The notes beneath the pieces were generated by a model. That model did not search any database. It was not told the DNA's origin and saw nothing but the letters and a program-made list of their open reading frames with translations. From the NCBI GenBank assembly GCA_963809795.1, contig CAWELN010000020.1:1-64000 (forward strand): a DNA stretch of 64,000 nt. Direction: 5' to 3'. Source of the DNA: DASUAS01 sp963809795 (GTDB lineage: Bacteria > Actinomycetota > Acidimicrobiia > IMCC26256 > DASPTH01). The translations under genes and the position numbers were made by a program. Below are positions 46,501-54,400 of the stretch, piece by piece (position 1 is the stretch's first letter; each line of letters starts with the position of its first letter).

Positions 46501-48061
46501 CGAGCGCGTTGAGCAGGTCGGCCGACGGCGCCGAGCCCCACGGCACCAGCTCGCGGGCCACGTACGGCCGGTCCATGAGCCCGGGGGTGATGGGGTCGAC
46601 GGTCTGGCCCCAGCGGTAGGCGGCGAAGTCGGAGCCGGGGATCTCGAGGACGCGGGTGTCGTGGGGTGCGGCGTCGAGCGCGGCGATGGCGTCGGTCCAG
46701 TACTGCGGGATGGCCTCGTCGCGGGTGAGGTCCTGGGTGTAGAAGGCGCCGGTCCAGAGCGCGGGCAGGTTGACCACCGCGAGGACGATCACGGCCCCCG
46801 CGACGACCAGGGTGCGGACGGACACGCCTTCCACCTGCCGGCCCCGGCCCTGCCACATGGCGGCGAGCGCGTTCACGCCCACACCGAGGAGAACCGCGAG
46901 ACCGAGCGCGACCAGCGGGACGGCGCGGCTCGTGCTGCGCAACGCGAGGCCGAAGCTCGACGACTCGGCGAACGACTTGAACAGCCCGCCGAGGATCGAG
47001 GGGTCGTCGAACGGGTTGGCGCCGACCGCCACCGCGACCCCGACCACGGTGAGGATCACGAAGTAGGCGCGGTGCTTCCAGCGCACGCACATCGCCGCGA
47101 ACAGGGCGAGGATCGGGATGGCGAAGCTCACCGCCAGCAGACCCAGGTTCTGGGTGTACGGCACGCTGCCTTCGGTCCAGTGACCCACCCGGTCGATGCC
47201 GTAGAAGAACCAGTACCCGAGGCCGCGCAGCACCTCGCTCGGCAGCGACGACAGCGACACGACCTGCAGCGTCTCGGTGAACTTCAGGATGTCGAGCCCG
47301 TAGCCGCTCTGAGCCCACAGGCCGGCGAGCCACCACAGCGACGTCAGCACCGTGAGCAGCCCGATGCGCGCGGTCACCGCGAGGGCGCGCCGCCACGTGA
47401 CCTCGCGGATGACGGTCGCGTAGATGATCCAGAGCACCGGCGCGATGCCCGCGAACACGAGCGCGGTCGCGTTCACGCCGCCGACGATCTGCACGACGAT
47501 GGCGAAGATCGCGGCGTACTTCCACGTGCCGCGCTTGTCGGGCGCCCGCAGCGCGCGGATGGTGAGCGCCAGCATCCACGGCAGTCCCGCCCACGGCAGC
47601 AGGATCACCGAGATGCGGGACGAGAAGTCGAGCGTGTACGGCGTGAGCATGAACAGCACGGTGGCGACGACCGCTCCGGGACCGCGCACGTGCAGCGTCC
47701 GCAGCAGGAACAGCACGCCGAGCGCGGCGCCGAACAGGATCGAGCCGAGCCACAGCCGCTGCGACACCCAGGCGGGCACGCCGGCCAGGTGCAGGACCCA
47801 GTAGTACGGGCCCATCGGGAAGAGGTAGCCGATGTTCTGGTGGGTGACCGTCCCCATCCCGATGTGGGGATCCCACATCGACACCGCCCGCTCGAGCAGG
47901 CGGCCGGGATCGAGGTAGAGGTAGCTCTTGGTGTCGGCGACGACCTTGCCGGGCTTGGTGAGCAGCACCGGCACGTAGGCGAGCAGCGCCAGGAGCGCGT
48001 ACCCGAGGCGCCGCAGTCGACGGACGCGGTCGTCCCGCGCGACCACGTCGGTCGTCGTCAT
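43595..48061 (-). CDS. AftD-like alpha-(1->3)-arabinofuranosyltransferase family protein 2 (DUF3367)
   Basis: An intact 1,488-residue protein. The GT-C membrane domain fills residues ~15-430 (VADTKSYLYLDPGRLL, IGYLFPMGPYYW, IPGSDFAAYRWGQTVDPITPG). A large extracytoplasmic region has two discoidin-like CBMs (SRAFDGDVDTQWQVG; SSAFDGDPATAWST) and a conserved TPFWLVLGQSSNAGWEA segment before the final helices. It is collinear with the frameshifted paralogue at 31989. Known AftD enzymes elongate arabinan from decaprenyl-phosphoryl-arabinose outside the membrane. Whether this host makes arabinan is not shown. Its -10 box overlaps the upstream gene's TAG stop. Confidence 0.87.
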   Translation of the reverse strand: MTTTDVVARDDRVRRLRRLGYALLALLAYVPVLLTKPGKVVADTKSYLYLDPGRLLERAVSMWDPHIGMGTVTHQNIGYLFPMGPYYWVLHLAGVPAWVSQRLWLGSILFGAALGVLFLLRTLHVRGPGAVVATVLFMLTPYTLDFSSRISVILLPWAGLPWMLALTIRALRAPDKRGTWKYAAIFAIVVQIVGGVNATALVFAGIAPVLWIIYATVIREVTWRRALAVTARIGLLTVLTSLWWLAGLWAQSGYGLDILKFTETLQVVSLSSLPSEVLRGLGYWFFYGIDRVGHWTEGSVPYTQNLGLLAVSFAIPILALFAAMCVRWKHRAYFVILTVVGVAVAVGANPFDDPSILGGLFKSFAESSSFGLALRSTSRAVPLVALGLAVLLGVGVNALAAMWQGRGRQVEGVSVRTLVVAGAVIVLAVVNLPALWTGAFYTQDLTRDEAIPQYWTDAIAALDAAPHDTRVLEIPGSDFAAYRWGQTVDPITPGLMDRPYVARELVPWGSAPSADLLNALDHRIQEGTLDPSALAPVARLMNAGSIVYRADLQTDRYNLARAVPLWRVLTAPEPKGLGTPAKYGDSLGPPLRVAQDDEIQLALPAGAADPPPVSIFPVDGTRPIISSADASAPLIVSGDGEGLVDLASIGALNGSGVVLYSGTFANDPARLRSELEQPNSVLVVTDSNRKRARRWTSVRDTAGETERVGQKALVKDENDNRLDVFPDAGTDAQTVVETPGVAVSTSKYGDPGFYEPEYRGSRAFDGDVDTQWQVGAHSKVIGQKIRLDLDRPITTGQVNLVQPLVGPRQRYLTKVDLSFDGGAPVTVDLTDASRTADGQTVSFPSRTFKRLDVTIADTNVGDESSQPYSNSVGFAEIRLRDDAPGAQDVRADEIVRMPVDLVDAVGARAADRPLVYEMTRLRTVVVPPHTSQDEVALVRRFTVPDARTFGAGGTARLATDATDPALDAALGIPGADAGGITVASSQHLPGDIQSRGSSAFDGDPATAWSTAFGAPVGQWVDVTTPQPVTFDHLDLQVVADGKHSVPTQLRIDAGGESRTVDLPAVTDGAVGAAPVSVPVQFAPLTGSDVRITVTGIRPVETLDYLERVPSTMPVALAEVGLPGVQRAAMPATLPADCRTDLLEVDGQPLGVELRGSTADAAAGKPVDLAVCPASSAAAGLTLGRGDHTVRSVPGTRSGIDVDGLVLGSDAGGAAMTLGARGELPRSVTRPPAPPAATPRVRVTSTGSTKIELAVSGASRGTPFWLVLGQSSNAGWEASVAGKDVGGSTLVNGYANGWLVHPTAGTFSVTLRWTPQRTVWIALGVSALAFLVCLFLALRRRRGSAPKDDDVPDDDRVLRFTNPLVATGTEPRPLVVAAAAIGVGVVGIVLASWWVGLLAAVLVAVVARVPRLRFLIALGAPLALAACAAYVIVQQYRHNYPSDLDWPTQFDGINDVAWLAVILLLADVVVEAVRRRGVHRPTPAPPDDA

Positions 48062-48070
48062 GGTCCGGCG

Positions 48071-48076
48071 ATGCTA
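48071..48076 (-). promoter_or_regulatory. -10 box TAGCAT for AftD-like gene 2, overlapping a stop codon
   Basis: TAGCAT on the minus strand, 9 bases before the ATG at 48061. Its first three bases are the TAG stop of the upstream GT-C gene. Confidence 0.5.
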
Positions 48077-49402
48077 GGCGGGGGTCTCGACCGCGACCGG
48101 TCGCTCCGCCGGTGCCGGCCGGCGTCCCCACCAGTGGTCCACGGCCACCGCCGCGAGGACCACCAGGCTCACCTCCGCGGGGATGCGGAAGCGGGTGATG
48201 CCGTAGATCGCGGCCGCGGTGACGGTCACGATCACGAACTGCGAGACCAGCGGCGTGATCGGCACGCGCCGCCGACGGAGCTGCACCCCACCGACGACCG
48301 CGCAGGGCACCAGCACCCAGAACGCGAAGAACCCGGCCCACGACACCTCGACGTCGCGGCCCTCGTTCACGTTGTAGTGGGCCATGAGCCCCGGCGCGTA
48401 GAGGCTCCACACGCGTGCGATCCGCACCCCCACGACCACGGGCAGGCGCCCGAGGTGATCGCGGATGTAGTGGAGGCCGTCGCTGCGCAGCGCGTTCGAG
48501 ACCACCGACCGGTCGCCCTTCGGCACCGGGAACCCGGCGCAGTCGAGCGCCCACAGCCCGATGCCTTCGCCGTAGTAGGTGCGGTGGAGGTTGGCGCCGC
48601 AGATCGTCAGCCCGTCGTTGGTGGAGAAGAGCACCGGATCGTCGAAGCGGGTGAGGTTGGCGACCAGCCACGGGCTCACCACCGCCAGCGCGGCGACGCA
48701 CGCGACGAGGAACAGGGCGAGCTGGCGCTTGAACGGGAACTGCTTCAGGAACAGCGCGACCGGGAGCACCATGAGCGGCAGCAGCAGCCCGAGCTCCGCC
48801 CGGGCCAACATCGCCAACCCGCACGCGGCGCCGACCCACGCCGCGGTCGACCAGCGTGGGGCGCGGATGAACCGGTAGGTGAGGAGGATGGCGAGTGCCA
48901 CCGCCAGCGTCGCCAGCGTCTCCGACATGACGAGCCCGTCGTTGATCCAGAGGTTCGGGTAGACGGCGGCGATCCCCGCGGCGACGAGGCCGGCGCGGTC
49001 ACCGGCGACCGCGCGCCCGAGCAGCCCGATGACCAGCACCACGCCGGCGCCGAACACCGTCATCGTGAGCCGCTGCGCGAGGAGGTGGTTGCCGCCGGGG
49101 TCGAACTGCTCCATCACCCACGACGTCGGCGTGAGCGCGAGCGCGGTGAGCGGCGGGTGCTCGGCCGTCTGGGAGCCGTCGCGGAAGTCGGTGAAGCCGT
49201 GCCCCCGGGCGATCGTGTTGGCCTGGGCGTTGTAGTAGATCTGGTCGCCCAGGACGGGCTCGGTGCGCTTGGCCAGCAGCACGTAGCCGATGCGCAGGGC
49301 GAGGGCGGCGAGCACGATCAGCAGCAGGACGCGCCAGAACCGGCGGGTACCGCTCGCCGCGGGCGCCTCGGGGCGTGGGCGTGCCTCGACGTCGATCGTC
49401 AT
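48074..49402 (-). CDS. GT-C membrane glycosyltransferase, fourth member of the WINDG family
   Basis: A 442-residue paralogue of the three tandem genes at 13.7-17.8 kb: GDQIYYNAQANTIARGHGF loop, AEHPPLTALALT, YPNLWINDGLVMSETLA, NLHRTYYGEGIGLWALDC, HYIRDHLGRLPVVVGVR, and GITRFRIPAEVSLV. It is located next to AftD-like gene 2 and probably supplies another sugar to the same polymer. The leader before the ATG is ~115 bases from a TAGGGT box at 49516-49521. Confidence 0.8.
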   Translation of the reverse strand: MTIDVEARPRPEAPAASGTRRFWRVLLLIVLAALALRIGYVLLAKRTEPVLGDQIYYNAQANTIARGHGFTDFRDGSQTAEHPPLTALALTPTSWVMEQFDPGGNHLLAQRLTMTVFGAGVVLVIGLLGRAVAGDRAGLVAAGIAAVYPNLWINDGLVMSETLATLAVALAILLTYRFIRAPRWSTAAWVGAACGLAMLARAELGLLLPLMVLPVALFLKQFPFKRQLALFLVACVAALAVVSPWLVANLTRFDDPVLFSTNDGLTICGANLHRTYYGEGIGLWALDCAGFPVPKGDRSVVSNALRSDGLHYIRDHLGRLPVVVGVRIARVWSLYAPGLMAHYNVNEGRDVEVSWAGFFAFWVLVPCAVVGGVQLRRRRVPITPLVSQFVIVTVTAAAIYGITRFRIPAEVSLVVLAAVAVDHWWGRRPAPAERPVAVETPA

Positions 49403-49601
49403 GCCGCGGCGCTCCGCCCGGGCGGGGAGACCGCGCGCCGACTGCCGCCCGCCCCGGTGATCTCGAACGCCTGCATGCCTGGAGCCAGCACCTCACCAGT
49501 CGGAGCCGTCGGGTCACCCTATCGGCGTCCGTCGGCGCGGGAGGCGATCAGGGCCACGGGGCGGAGCCGACGGCCTCCGGGAGGAGCGCCAGCCGCGTGC
49601 G
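49403..49601. other. Intergenic leader region of the 49.4-43.1 kb operon
   Basis: 199 bases between the GT-C start and the universal stress protein stop. It holds a TAGGGT -10-like box on the minus strand (49521-49516) and several short GC-rich inverted repeats, for example CGCCCGGGCG near 49,418. No open frame looks protein-like. Confidence 0.4.
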
Positions 49602-50063
49602 CTACTCGGTGGTGGCGATGATGAGCACGCTGCAGGGCGCGTGGTGCGTCACGGTGTTGGGCACGCTGCCCAGGAACCGCCGCCCGCCCTTCATGCCCCG
49701 GTTGCCCACGACGATCAGGTCGGCCTCGAGGTGCTCGGCGATGTCGCAGAGGACCTCGGCCGGGCTGCCGAAGCGGGCGTGGGTCTCGATGCGGGTGTCG
49801 CAGGCGCGCTTGGCGGTGTCGGCGGCGCGTTCGAGGGTGGACTCGAGCTCCACCTTGATCTCGTCCTCCCAGCTGCGCTCGGCCGCGAGCGGCGCGGCGG
49901 CCGCCATCTCGCCGGCGGCGATCGCCGCGCTCGACAGCGGCTTCTGCACGGTGACGATGTGGAGCACGGCCTCGGGTTGGGTCGCCGCGAGCTCCGCGGC
50001 GGCGAGCACCGCCTTCGACGCACCCTCCGACCCGTCGGTCCCCACCACGATCGAGCTGAACAT
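49602..50063 (-). CDS. Universal stress protein (UspA family)
   Basis: A 153-residue alpha/beta protein. FSSIVVGTDGSEGASKAVLAAAELA forms the first strand and helix, and the ATP-binding G-x2-G-x9-G-S motif appears as VVGNRGMKGGRRFLGSVPNTV. An ~25-residue insertion (ARSWEDEIKVELE region) is present mid-protein. Such proteins bind ATP or AMP and aid survival under stress. GGAGG motifs precede the ATG. Its -10 TAGCGT overlaps the TAG stop of the upstream PKD gene, allowing expression independent of the pilus operon. Confidence 0.87.
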   Translation of the reverse strand: MFSSIVVGTDGSEGASKAVLAAAELAATQPEAVLHIVTVQKPLSSAAIAAGEMAAAAPLAAERSWEDEIKVELESTLERAADTAKRACDTRIETHARFGSPAEVLCDIAEHLEADLIVVGNRGMKGGRRFLGSVPNTVTHHAPCSVLIIATTE

Positions 50064-50093
50064 CGCCGCCTCCGCTGCCTCCGCCGTCGCCCG

Positions 50094-50099
50094 ACGCTA
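50094..50099 (-). promoter_or_regulatory. -10 box TAGCGT for usp gene, overlapping the PKD-gene stop
   Basis: TAGCGT on the minus strand; TAG (50099-50097) is also the stop codon of the PKD-domain gene. The leader to the ATG is about 25 bases and carries two GGAGG-like SD sequences. Confidence 0.45.
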
Positions 50100-51068
50100 C
50101 CCCCGAGCGGTTCGGGAGCGGAGGAGCGCCCGGATCTCGACCTCGCGGTAGGTGACGGGCTCGGGCAGGGTGACGGTGCCGAGGTCCTGCAGACCGAGAT
50201 CGAGGCCGAGCGCGGGTGCGGTGACGTGGGCCAGGCCCGCCCAGGTGACGTAGAGCACCACGGTGCGGTCGCCGCGGCGACGGTACGTGACGCGGCTCGG
50301 GGCGTCGGCGCTCCCCGGTCCGGTCGCCACGCTCGTCGTGCCGTCGCCGAACGACCAGGCGTAGGCCACCGGGTGTGCGGCGACGTCGATCGAGTAGCCG
50401 TCGAGCAGCACGTCGGCCCGCGCGTCGGGCAGCGCGCCGCCCCAGAACCGGGTCTCGAGGTTCACGATCCCGGGCCACGTGGGGGTACCCGGCGGCGACG
50501 CGTGCACGACGGCCCGCGGCAGCGGCGTCTGCTCCCAGATCGCCGCCGCGGTCGGCGGAGCGGCCGGGAGGGGCTCCCCGGGACGCGCGCACCGGGGCAC
50601 CACGAACACGTCGGCGCCGCCGTCCCGCGCGGTGGCCTGGTCGACGACGAAGTCGCCCGCCGCGGTCGTCCCGGGCGGGAGCGGCGCGTCGCCGTCGACG
50701 CGCACCGCGCCCGCCGGCGCGCCCTGCAGCAGCCCGACGTGGAGCGGCGCGTACGGGAACAGGAAGATGCCGGGCAGTGGCGTCACGACGGCGGCGAGCG
50801 CGGCGGGGATCGGCCCGGCGAAGACCGCACACCGCCCGCCGGTCGGAGTGCGAGTCCACTCGTAGCGCGACACCGTCGACGGCTCCGCGCTCGGGAGGCC
50901 ACCACCGGGGAAGGTGCCGGCGCCGAGGTCGTTCGCCGACGCTCGCACGTAGTCGGGGCCGAGCGCGCCGCCGCCGCTCGTCTGGGCCGTGCCGGGGGAC
51001 ACCGCCGCGCATGTGACGGCGAGCGCGAACGACACGATCGTGACCGCGCGCACGAGTCGGCGGGTCAT
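50097..51068 (-). CDS. Secreted PKD-domain protein of the Tad locus
   Basis: A 323-residue protein with a signal peptide (VRAVTIVSFALAVTCAAVSPGTAQ). Residues ~230-300 contain a PKD-like beta-sandwich (VAYAWSFGDGTTSVATGPG, a hallmark YxWxFGDG). The rest is Pro/Ala/Gly-rich and has no recognised fold. It is coupled to the TadG-like gene by an ATGA overlap, so it is probably exported with the pilus and could be a surface adhesin or anchoring factor. No LPxTG motif or C-terminal anchor is visible. Confidence 0.72.
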   Translation of the reverse strand: MTRRLVRAVTIVSFALAVTCAAVSPGTAQTSGGGALGPDYVRASANDLGAGTFPGGGLPSAEPSTVSRYEWTRTPTGGRCAVFAGPIPAALAAVVTPLPGIFLFPYAPLHVGLLQGAPAGAVRVDGDAPLPPGTTAAGDFVVDQATARDGGADVFVVPRCARPGEPLPAAPPTAAAIWEQTPLPRAVVHASPPGTPTWPGIVNLETRFWGGALPDARADVLLDGYSIDVAAHPVAYAWSFGDGTTSVATGPGSADAPSRVTYRRRGDRTVVLYVTWAGLAHVTAPALGLDLGLQDLGTVTLPEPVTYREVEIRALLRSRTARG

Positions 51069-51484
51069 CCTGACCTCATCGGCGTCGCGGTCGCGGTCAC
51101 CTGCACGTCGAGCTCGTCGTGCGGCACGAGCACGCCGAGCAGCGTGAAGCCGACGCGTCCGTGGACGACGACGGTGACCGCCTCGCGATCGGCGTGCACC
51201 GCCACCCCGCGCAGCGATGGCCGGTCGAGTTGCGTGGCGACGTGGGCGCGGGCGCGTGCTTCTGCTTGCGCCGGCTCGAGGACGAGGGCGCCCGAGGCGC
51301 GGTACTCGTCCTCGTCGATCGCCGACGCACCGGCGAGCGCGGCGGCATCTGCGGTCGCCGCCAACGACCGACGCTCCGAGAACGATCGCCAGAGGTCGAG
51401 GCTGATGCCGCCCAGGGCGAACAGCATCAGGCAGAGCCCCAGCACCCAGAGGGTGATCGTGCCGGCGTCGTCGGGCTCGCTCAC
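51065..51484 (-). CDS. TadG-like minor pilin/pilus assembly protein
   Basis: A 139-residue protein with a short N-terminus, DDAGTITLWVLGLCLMLFALGGISLDLW hydrophobic stretch, and SLAATADAAALAGASAID typical of TadG/TadE N-terminal (DUF2134) regions. The remainder is a beta-rich extracytoplasmic domain. The GTG start overlaps the preceding stop. It probably acts as a pseudopilin-like component of the Flp pilus machine. Confidence 0.75.
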   Translation of the reverse strand: MSEPDDAGTITLWVLGLCLMLFALGGISLDLWRSFSERRSLAATADAAALAGASAIDEDEYRASGALVLEPAQAEARARAHVATQLDRPSLRGVAVHADREAVTVVVHGRVGFTLLGVLVPHDELDVQVTATATPMRSG

Positions 51485-51900
51485 CGCGCGGCCACGTAGC
51501 GATCGACGGGCTCCCGATGGCGCGCCGTCCACGACCACGCACCGATCGCGCCGATGCCGGGCAGGTCGACCGCGGGCATCGTCACCGTCACCCGGGCCTC
51601 GACGTCGCCGCCGGGCACGAGCGCGGCGCCGTCCGCGCACGACACGTCGACCGTCACCTGTTCGCCCGGTACCCCGAGGTTGCGCGCCATCGTCGCGCCG
51701 AGCGCCCGGGAGCCGGCGACGTCGCACAGGCCGTCGCGGGCGATGCGGCGCGCCACCTCGCGGCTGATCACCCGGGCGGTGACCTGCCGTTCCGACCACC
51801 CCGGCAGGGTCAGCACCACGAGGGCGACGGGCACCACGAGGAGGCCGATGCCCAGCACCAGCTCGGTGGCCACGAACCCCGCCTCGCGCTCGCGGGTCAC
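51481..51900 (-). CDS. TadE-like pseudopilin 2
   Basis: A 139-residue protein. The N-terminus REREAG-FVATELVLGIGLLVVP matches a class III prepilin signal with Glu at +5 after the glycine. One hydrophobic helix is followed by a compact extracytoplasmic domain containing two conserved cysteines (DGLCDVAG and DVSCADG) that may form a disulfide. Both ends overlap neighbours by 4 bases. Confidence 0.74.
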   Translation of the reverse strand: MTREREAGFVATELVLGIGLLVVPVALVVLTLPGWSERQVTARVISREVARRIARDGLCDVAGSRALGATMARNLGVPGEQVTVDVSCADGAALVPGGDVEARVTVTMPAVDLPGIGAIGAWSWTARHREPVDRYVAAR

Positions 51901-52250
51901 GGCAACTGCTCCTTCACCACCGACCCGTCGACGGTGAACGACCACGCGGGTACGCCGGGGAGCCACCCGGGGAGCACGACCCGGGCGCGCGCGTGCATCG
52001 TCCGGTCGGTCACCTCGCAGGAGACCTGCACCGAGCGTCCGCTGGCACCGGCGAGCAGGTTGGCGAGCACGTCGTGAGCGCGACGTTCGCAGTCGGCCGG
52101 CGACGAGTCGACCGCGGCCCCGGCGCGGGCGCCCTCGTCCATGGCCGAGCGCACGACGCCGCGCACGTAGAGGTCGACGACGAAGTTGGCCATCGTGACG
52201 AAGACGACGAGAGACAGGCCGATGGCGGCGACGTACTGGATCGTCGTCAT
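51897..52250 (-). CDS. TadE-like pseudopilin 1
   Basis: A 117-residue protein from the ATG at 52250. EAG-MTTIQYVAAIGLSLVVFV is a type IV-like hydrophobic helix but has Gln at +5 in place of Glu. The exported domain has cysteines in PADCERR and VSCEV. If the leader before the glycine is translated, the true start lies a little upstream at an unidentified codon (CTG?), because the cleavage glycine precedes this ATG. Confidence 0.72.
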   Translation of the reverse strand: MTTIQYVAAIGLSLVVFVTMANFVVDLYVRGVVRSAMDEGARAGAAVDSSPADCERRAHDVLANLLAGASGRSVQVSCEVTDRTMHARARVVLPGWLPGVPAWSFTVDGSVVKEQLP

Positions 52251-52273
52251 GCCCGCCTCGGAACCCGCACCGC

Positions 52274-52471
52274 TCAGACACTGAGCTGACCGCGGATCCA
52301 GTTCACGACGTCGAGTCCCAACGTCTGCATCACCGCCCAGATCGCGACCAGCGCCGCGATGCCGAGCGCCGCGTTCCCCAGCAGCTCCGCGGTCGTCATG
52401 CCCGCCTCCGGCGACCAACGCTCGCGCCACCACCGGATGATCCGCTGGCCTCGCTCGACGACGTGTTGCAT
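52274..52471 (-). CDS. Flp-type prepilin (candidate major pilin)
   Basis: A 65-residue protein with a basic leader of 24 residues, cleavage motif EAG-MTTAEL (Gly24/Met25, Glu at +5), and a ~20-residue hydrophobic helix. The mature protein would be 41 residues, the size of Flp pilins polymerised by the Tad ATPase. It has the strongest SD of the locus (AAGGAGGA, 4 bases before the ATG), consistent with high expression. A palindromic hairpin upstream (52526-52541) separates it from tadC. Confidence 0.82.
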   Translation of the reverse strand: MQHVVERGQRIIRWWRERWSPEAGMTTAELLGNAALGIAALVAIWAVMQTLGLDVVNWIRGQLSV

Positions 52472-52525
52472 CGTTCCTCCTTCTCGTTGTGCTCGTGCTC
52501 GTGGTGGTGGTCATGGTGTTGCCGG

Positions 52526-52541
52526 CCGGGCGCGCGCCCGG
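52526..52541. terminator. 16-bp palindrome between tadC and flp
   Basis: CCGGGCGCGCGCCCGG, perfectly self-complementary, 30 bases past the tadC stop and 55 bases before the flp start. It may end the upstream transcript or protect the flp mRNA 5' end. Confidence 0.45.
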
Positions 52542-52570
52542 ACCGTCATCCCGTGTCTCGGCGGCGCGCA

Positions 52571-53513
52571 TCATCGGCTGCCGAACACGATCGAGGGCAG
52601 CGGCGCGGCGATGAACAGCAACATCACCGGCGCCAGCACCGCGATGGTCGGGACGAGCATGGCGGCGCGCCGCTTGGTCGCGGTCTGGCGGATCTCCTCC
52701 CGCCGGGCGTCACGCAGGTCCTCGCTGAGGGCCCGGAGCCCGTCGGCGAGGTCGACCCCGCGCTCGGCACCCGCCGCGAACAGCTTGTAGGTGCGGGCGG
52801 CGGCGGGCTCGGGGGTGAGCTCGGCGGCGCGCCGGAACGCCTCCGGTTCGGCGACGCCGTTGCGCATCGCCGCCAACACCGCGGTGAGCTCCTCGACGAC
52901 CGCGCCCGCACCGCGGTCGACGACGCGCTGCGTGGCCTGCACGGGCCCCGCACCGGTGCGCACGTGCATGGCGAGGAGCTGGTTGACCGTGTAGAGCTCG
53001 AGCCGGAGGCGCTCACGCCGGTCTTCGATCCCCCGGTCGAGCCGCCCGCGCAGTCGCGACGCGCCGAAGACCGCGCCGCAGACCCCGAGCCCGAGCGCGG
53101 CCGGCGCGGAGTGCAGCGCCAGGACACCGAGCGCGGCGCCCGCCAGCGCGGCCGCGAGCCCGTGGACCGCGACGCGGGTGCGGTACTCGTCGGGCGTCAC
53201 GTCGACGTACCCGGCCTGACGCAGTTGGAGGGCCAAGGTCTCGTCCTGGCGGCGCTCCAACAGGCGCCCGAGGCGCGTGACGAACGCACGCCCCGGCGGA
53301 CCGAACAGCCGGGCGATCGTCCCGCTCGTCGATGCGGGCCCGACGCCGGTCGCCGTCAGATCCGCCTCGCGCCCCAGCCGGGCGCGCGCGGTCACGGTGT
53401 AGGGCCGGACGCGCGGCGCCAGCCTGCGGGTGGGTGGCACGACGAGCGCCACGGCACCGGCCGCGGCCATCGCGGCCGACGCGCACGGCGAGGGCGACGG
53501 CAGGATCGATCAC
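52571..53513 (-). CDS. TadC-like type II secretion system F-domain protein
   Basis: About 310 residues. It has N-terminal helices, a T2SSF domain from about residue 140 (LYTVNQLLAMHVRTGAGPVQATQRVV, AERGVDLADGLRALSEDLRDARREEIRQTATKRRA) and C-terminal helices LVPTIAVLAPVMLLFIAAPL. It forms the inner-membrane platform of the Tad machine with TadB. GTG at 53513 overlaps the TadB stop like the other junctions, but reaching the main frame needs a one-base shift near 53,485. ATG 53470 is the in-frame alternative. Confidence 0.8.
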
Positions 53514-54400
53514 GCGTGCATCTCCAACGGGTGACCACCCGAGAACACGCGCTGCTCCTCGTGCGCGCGCCCGAGCCGGTTGATCCACCACGATCCGACG
53601 ACGCTCAGGGCTGCGGCGACGACCACCACCAGTACGCCGGCGGACGATTGGTAGAAGGCGCGGAACGGACCGTCGCGCAGCGTCAGCGCGACCAGCACCA
53701 GCCACGGCATCACCAGCACCGCGCGGGCGTTGATCTTCATCTCCAGGCCCTCGGACTCGATCTCGTCCAGCACCTTGAGGTCCTTGGTCGTCGCCACGAC
53801 GAGGTCCTCCAAGATCCGGCGCACGATCGGACCGCCCCGCTCCTGGGCGAGGATGAGGACCTCGATCACGCGGTCGCTGGTGGGATCGGCCAGGTCCGAC
53901 TTCACGATCTCGAGCGCGGGCACGGTGCCGAGCATCCGGGCGAGGAGCGGGAAGCGGCCGAACGCGTCGCGCAGGGCGGGTGGCCCGGTCTCGGCGAGGG
54001 TGGTGAGGGCGTGGCTGAGCGATCGCCCCGCGGCGACGGACGCGACCACGTCGCGGAGCCCGTCGGGCCAGGCGGCCTGGAGCTCGCGCAGGCGCACGAT
54101 CCGGCGGCGACCGAAGTAGGCGCGCGGGATCGACGCGGCCGCGCACGCGGGTACGACCGCGACGAGCGCGGCGCCGGTCAGGAAGTAGGTCGCCGCGAAC
54201 GCGACCACCCCGACGGCAGCCGAGCCCATCACGAACTGCCTGGGCGTCACCCGGATCCCCGCCTGGTGGAGCCACAGCTGCGGCGACGGTCCCCGACGGG
54301 GGGCGTGGGGCCAGCGTCGGAACTCGACCGGCTGCCCGACGAGGCGCGCCGCGACCAGCGCGCAGCACACCCCGATCGAAAGCGCGGCGAGCAGCGTCAT
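53510..54400 (-). CDS. tadB: TadB-like type II secretion system F-domain protein
   Basis: A 296-residue inner-membrane platform protein: two N-terminal helices, a T2SSF domain (LRDVVASVAAGRSLSHALTTLAETGPPALRDAF), the LAQERGGPIVRRILEDLVVATTKDLKVLDEIESEG helical hairpin, and two C-terminal helices. It works with TadC and the TadA ATPase in Flp pilus extrusion. The ATG overlaps the TadA stop by 4 bases. Confidence 0.85.
   Translation of the reverse strand: MTLLAALSIGVCCALVAARLVGQPVEFRRWPHAPRRGPSPQLWLHQAGIRVTPRQFVMGSAAVGVVAFAATYFLTGAALVAVVPACAAASIPRAYFGRRRIVRLRELQAAWPDGLRDVVASVAAGRSLSHALTTLAETGPPALRDAFGRFPLLARMLGTVPALEIVKSDLADPTSDRVIEVLILAQERGGPIVRRILEDLVVATTKDLKVLDEIESEGLEMKINARAVLVMPWLVLVALTLRDGPFRAFYQSSAGVLVVVVAAALSVVGSWWINRLGRAHEEQRVFSGGHPLEMHA

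Noticed and set aside
43628..49621. 1,997-codon open frame antisense to AftD-like gene 2
   Set aside because: Composition (Arg/His/Gly/Asp/Val/Glu-rich, low complexity) is that of a high-GC antisense shadow; the opposite strand encodes clear protein families.
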